This document shows, in pieces, positions 61,299 through 64,000 of a DNA stretch of 64,000 bases. A model generated the notes under the pieces. The model saw only the letters and a program-made list of their open reading frames with translations. It had not been told where the DNA came from and ran no database searches. Position 1 is the first letter of the stretch, and each line of letters opens with the position of its first letter. A program made the translations under genes and the position numbers. Origin of the DNA: Rehmannia glutinosa (Eukaryota; Streptophyta; Magnoliopsida; Lamiales; Orobanchaceae); NCBI GenBank assembly GCA_016081115.2, contig CM071934.1:61985267-62049266 (forward strand). The letters run 5' to 3'.

Positions 61299-61303
61299 AC
61301 AGG

Positions 61304-62299
61304 AATGATCCATTCACTGAATTTTGATAGAACTTGAATGGAAACTTGACTTTGTCCATCTCGGTAAGACAGACCCATAATCCCCATGCTCGTCTTGTTG
61401 AGATTTGATGTTCTGTAACAAACACAGCCAAAGGAACTTTTTCTGAACTAACTTCCTTGATGGTTCTGAAAGCCCTTTCATCTGGTCTTCGAAGCTTTTA
61501 TAGTGAAAGGCTTCATGATTACCTTTTCGATGGGGTTTTGAAGCTACGAAAATAAAGTACAGTTCCAAAGTGTCACTTGTCTAAGGGGCTTTAGAGTTGT
61601 CTTACAAAGTGAAAGGCTTCATGAATTCTCTGTCTTGTAATTATTTTCTCCTAATTAACCTGATAATTCTGCCAAGATGAAGAAAACTTATTCTCGTTAG
61701 TATCAGCATTAGAGCAGCCTGTCATCGGCTTAAGGTTGATATCTTTGTCCTCTACCCCAAACGTGTTGGGTTGACATGATGACTCGAGATTTGACTGGGA
61801 TTATCATATTTTCCTTGGGCCAACATTTTCGTAAATTGCTTAGGACCCGTGCTAGAGGTACTCGAATCCTCCTCGCTATGGGTCAGGAGTCCCGCTCTAA
61901 ACGCTCATTTTGCTTATTAGCGGCCGGAGGAGTGGTCCTGAAATGTCAATCTCAATCGAGAGTGAGATCGGACACATGCTCATATATGATTAGTCACTTT
62001 ATCCCATAATTCCTTTATAACCTTCACCAAATCATCATTGATGGCTAGAGTGCCAAATTCTCGGAAAACATCTCAAGATGACCGCCGAGGTGACTTGATC
62101 TTTGTGAGGATGGAATCAACTTCAATTCTCTCCATCTCTTGTTAGAAAATCAAGCAAAGAACATTTTCATGAGATTTTATAATGACAATATCATAATCAT
62201 AATATTGCCATTCAACTTGCCATCTAAGTAATCTAGCCTTTTATGGTTTAGATTCAATTTTATTTTTCGAAAAGCCGACACTTGATTATCAATTTTTAG
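61304..62299 (-). pseudogene. Endogenous caulimovirid, segment downstream of RNase H
   Basis: Several broken minus-strand frames continue the viral element after RNase H (for example 61568-61314 and 61431-61204, the latter crossing into the inserted LTR). I see basic, aromatic-rich stretches but no domain that I can name. Continuity and strand place it in the caulimovirid. Confidence 0.5.
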
Positions 62300-63560
62300 A
62301 GTAAACTTTTTAGCCCATAAAAATAAAGGCCATTTTTTTAAAATCCTTTATGACTGCGAAGAACTCCTTTGCATTGATATGCCACCAATTTGTTTCACTG
62401 CCCGAGAATAGACCGCTGCGATATCTACATGGCATTTCTCCATTTGGTATAGCTTTTGTAAGAACTAACCGCGCCCACCAATAATAATCGGATCCGCCAT
62501 TTATAGGATCCATCTTGTGGAATTGCCATTGGGAAGCTTTTTGCATACTTCCTTAAGGTTTTATTCCTTTTTGATGTTCATCTTCCAATTTGAATATTGT
62601 ATCTTTTTTTAGTAATGTGCTAAATATCTTCATGTAATGTGCCAGATTGTTTATGAATATTCCAACAAAGTTAACAACTCCGAGGAAACTTTGAAGTTGT
62701 TTCTTGTCTTTGAGGATATCTGGAAATCCTTGTATCTTTTCCATAATATGGCTTTGTAGAATGATTCCAAATTCATCGATTTCAATTCCAAGGAATTCAA
62801 TCTACCTTGTAGCATTTACTGCCTTCTTTTTCGAAAACACTAATCCTTCTTTGTGACAAATATCTGGAAATATTTCCAAATGTTTGAGATGCTCATTCAT
62901 GTTATTTGATGCAATAAGAATGTCATTGATATACACGAACATGAAACTAAAATAATCCTTGAAAAGATTATCCATCTTTCTCTGATATATCTGGGGTGAG
63001 TTGGTCAATCCCATGGGCATTATGTTCCAGATATAATGTCCCCTGTGGTGAGAAAAAACCTGAACTTCTTACTTTCTTCCTCCATCTTAATCAAAATCTA
63101 GATTTGTCGAACTTTGAGAACATCTTGCGCCATTGATACAATTGACCATATCTTCTCTATTTGGGATATAATATCCGTAAAACTCCAAAATGTTATTAAT
63201 CCCTTTATAATTAATAACCAACCTTGGCTTTTGTCTTTTGATTTCTCCATGGTTTTTCGACTAAGAATCCTGAATTTCTTTGTATGGAGAAACTCCTGTG
63301 AAATCAACTTAAGGTCAAGATGTTCCTTAAGTTTCTTTTGCATATCCTCATGACCCTCTTGGTTCATAAGATTAGTTTAAACCTTACAAACTCGTATTCC
63401 TTCCTTGCTTTGACTTTTAAGGAAGCTTTGAGTTCGTTCTTATCCCACCATGCCAAAATGATCTTCATCAGTAATTCCTTTGATCTTCTTTTGACATCCT
63501 CGAGTGATATCTGTTCTTTTATGGTAACATTACTCGCTGGATTATCCATTAGGCTCATCA
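62300..63560 (-). pseudogene. Endogenous caulimovirid reverse transcriptase and RNase H, broken
   Basis: Minus-strand frames give RT motifs in order: a FSIQRNSGFLVEKPW-like N-terminal finger near 63290, MPMGLTNSP near 63015, then FVYINDILIAS where the catalytic YxDD reads YIND, an altered active site. LKDKKQLQSFLGVVNF (near 62700) is the RT connection. RNase H shows CRYRSGLFSGSETNW and HINAKEFFAVIKDFKK, characteristic of caulimovirids. Numerous frameshifts and stops and the Asp-to-Asn change make it inactive. In transcription order it follows the region at 63561-64000 and is in the same orientation as the relic at the left edge. Confidence 0.88.
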
Positions 63561-64000
63561 TCAATTTCTTAATAACCACTCGAGGTACTCGATCTTCTCG
63601 ACCATATTGCCGAAAGGATAATAATGGTTCACCAAATATTCTTTATCTGCCATTTTTGGATTTCGAAGTTTGGCTTCATCACTACGCTTACTGCAAAAAT
63701 TAATTAGCATTTTTCGGAAAAATGCTTCCCGTAGTCTTTGGACAATAATCTTATAATCACACAATATTGTGAAAATAAGTCTTCTTGTCTCATTTTCTTG
63801 TGTAAATCGCTTAATTGTATGTAGGAAATTATGTCCTAGTTAAATATTTTCTCCAGTATCATGGAAAATTAATATTCTGCCTTGTATTCAACATATATTA
63901 TTCCGATGGAAATATATATGGAGAATAGAATAGTGGTCATCTAATTCTATATCTTTTATCAGCCACCGTGAATTCCATTCCATCTTGTAATCGTTCCCAA
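63561..64000 (-). pseudogene. Endogenous caulimovirid, segment upstream of RT (second copy of the left-edge region)
   Basis: Minus-strand open pieces (63764-63561 and the following frame) precede RT, where the aspartic protease should lie, but I could not identify a DTG-type site with confidence. 63860-64000 matches 20-165 at the left edge, for example ATTCCGAT(A/G)GAAAT(G/A)TATATGGAGAAT. The element runs off the right edge. Confidence 0.65.

Overview
This is nuclear DNA from a flowering plant, most likely a eudicot. Three host genes with plant-style introns sit in AT-rich DNA filled with plant transposable elements: Ty3/gypsy Athila, Ty1/copia Sirevirus-like, a TRIM, MULE, hAT and Tourist-type MITEs, and endogenous caulimovirid (pararetrovirus) sequence. 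I cannot name the species.

Layout. 1-2684: broken endogenous caulimovirid on the minus strand, with a capsid-like region followed by a movement-protein-like region. 2685-about 11158: damaged minus-strand copia element that landed inside the capsid frame; its 3' LTR, a long 3' ORF and RT/RNase H remain. 11159-12711: repeats. 12812-18446: seven clean exons of an ELP3 (Elongator subunit 3) gene. Its acetyltransferase exons survive only as an eroded relic at 21586-21804, after a 3.1 kb gap holding a MITE. 21.6-23.5 kb: degenerate tandem duplications. 24-26.8 kb: MITEs. 26865-39660: Athila retrotransposon on the plus strand, with gag, PR-RT-RH, integrase, a GC-rich palindrome array and a third ORF that appears to contain an intron; its 3' LTR is truncated. 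40252-42472: intact two-exon radical SAM gene of the HemW type. About 42933-48076: a long-TIR element carrying a 4.07 kb solo LTR. 51158-55695: a nine-exon minus-strand gene, recovered here exon by exon, for a 265-residue C2H2 protein with a signal peptide, one transmembrane helix and a C-terminal dilysine-like motif. 55940-56698: MULE-like element in front of that gene. 57.5-64.0 kb: a second minus-strand caulimovirid stretch, interrupted by an Athila-like solo LTR that itself contains a Sirevirus-like solo LTR.

How it fits together. The host genes are unrelated housekeeping-type genes: tRNA-modification/Elongator, heme or radical-SAM chaperone, and an ER-directed membrane protein. Transposons fill their introns and flanks. 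Perfect or near-perfect target-site duplications let several insertions be ordered in time. A recurring theme is GC-rich palindromic arrays inside AT-rich LTRs of three different retrotransposon families. The least expected observations are the ELP3 copy without an acetyltransferase domain, the secretory C2H2 protein, the probable intron in Athila ORF3, and those palindrome arrays. All exon models were read by eye from splice signals and reading frame and are unconfirmed by transcripts.
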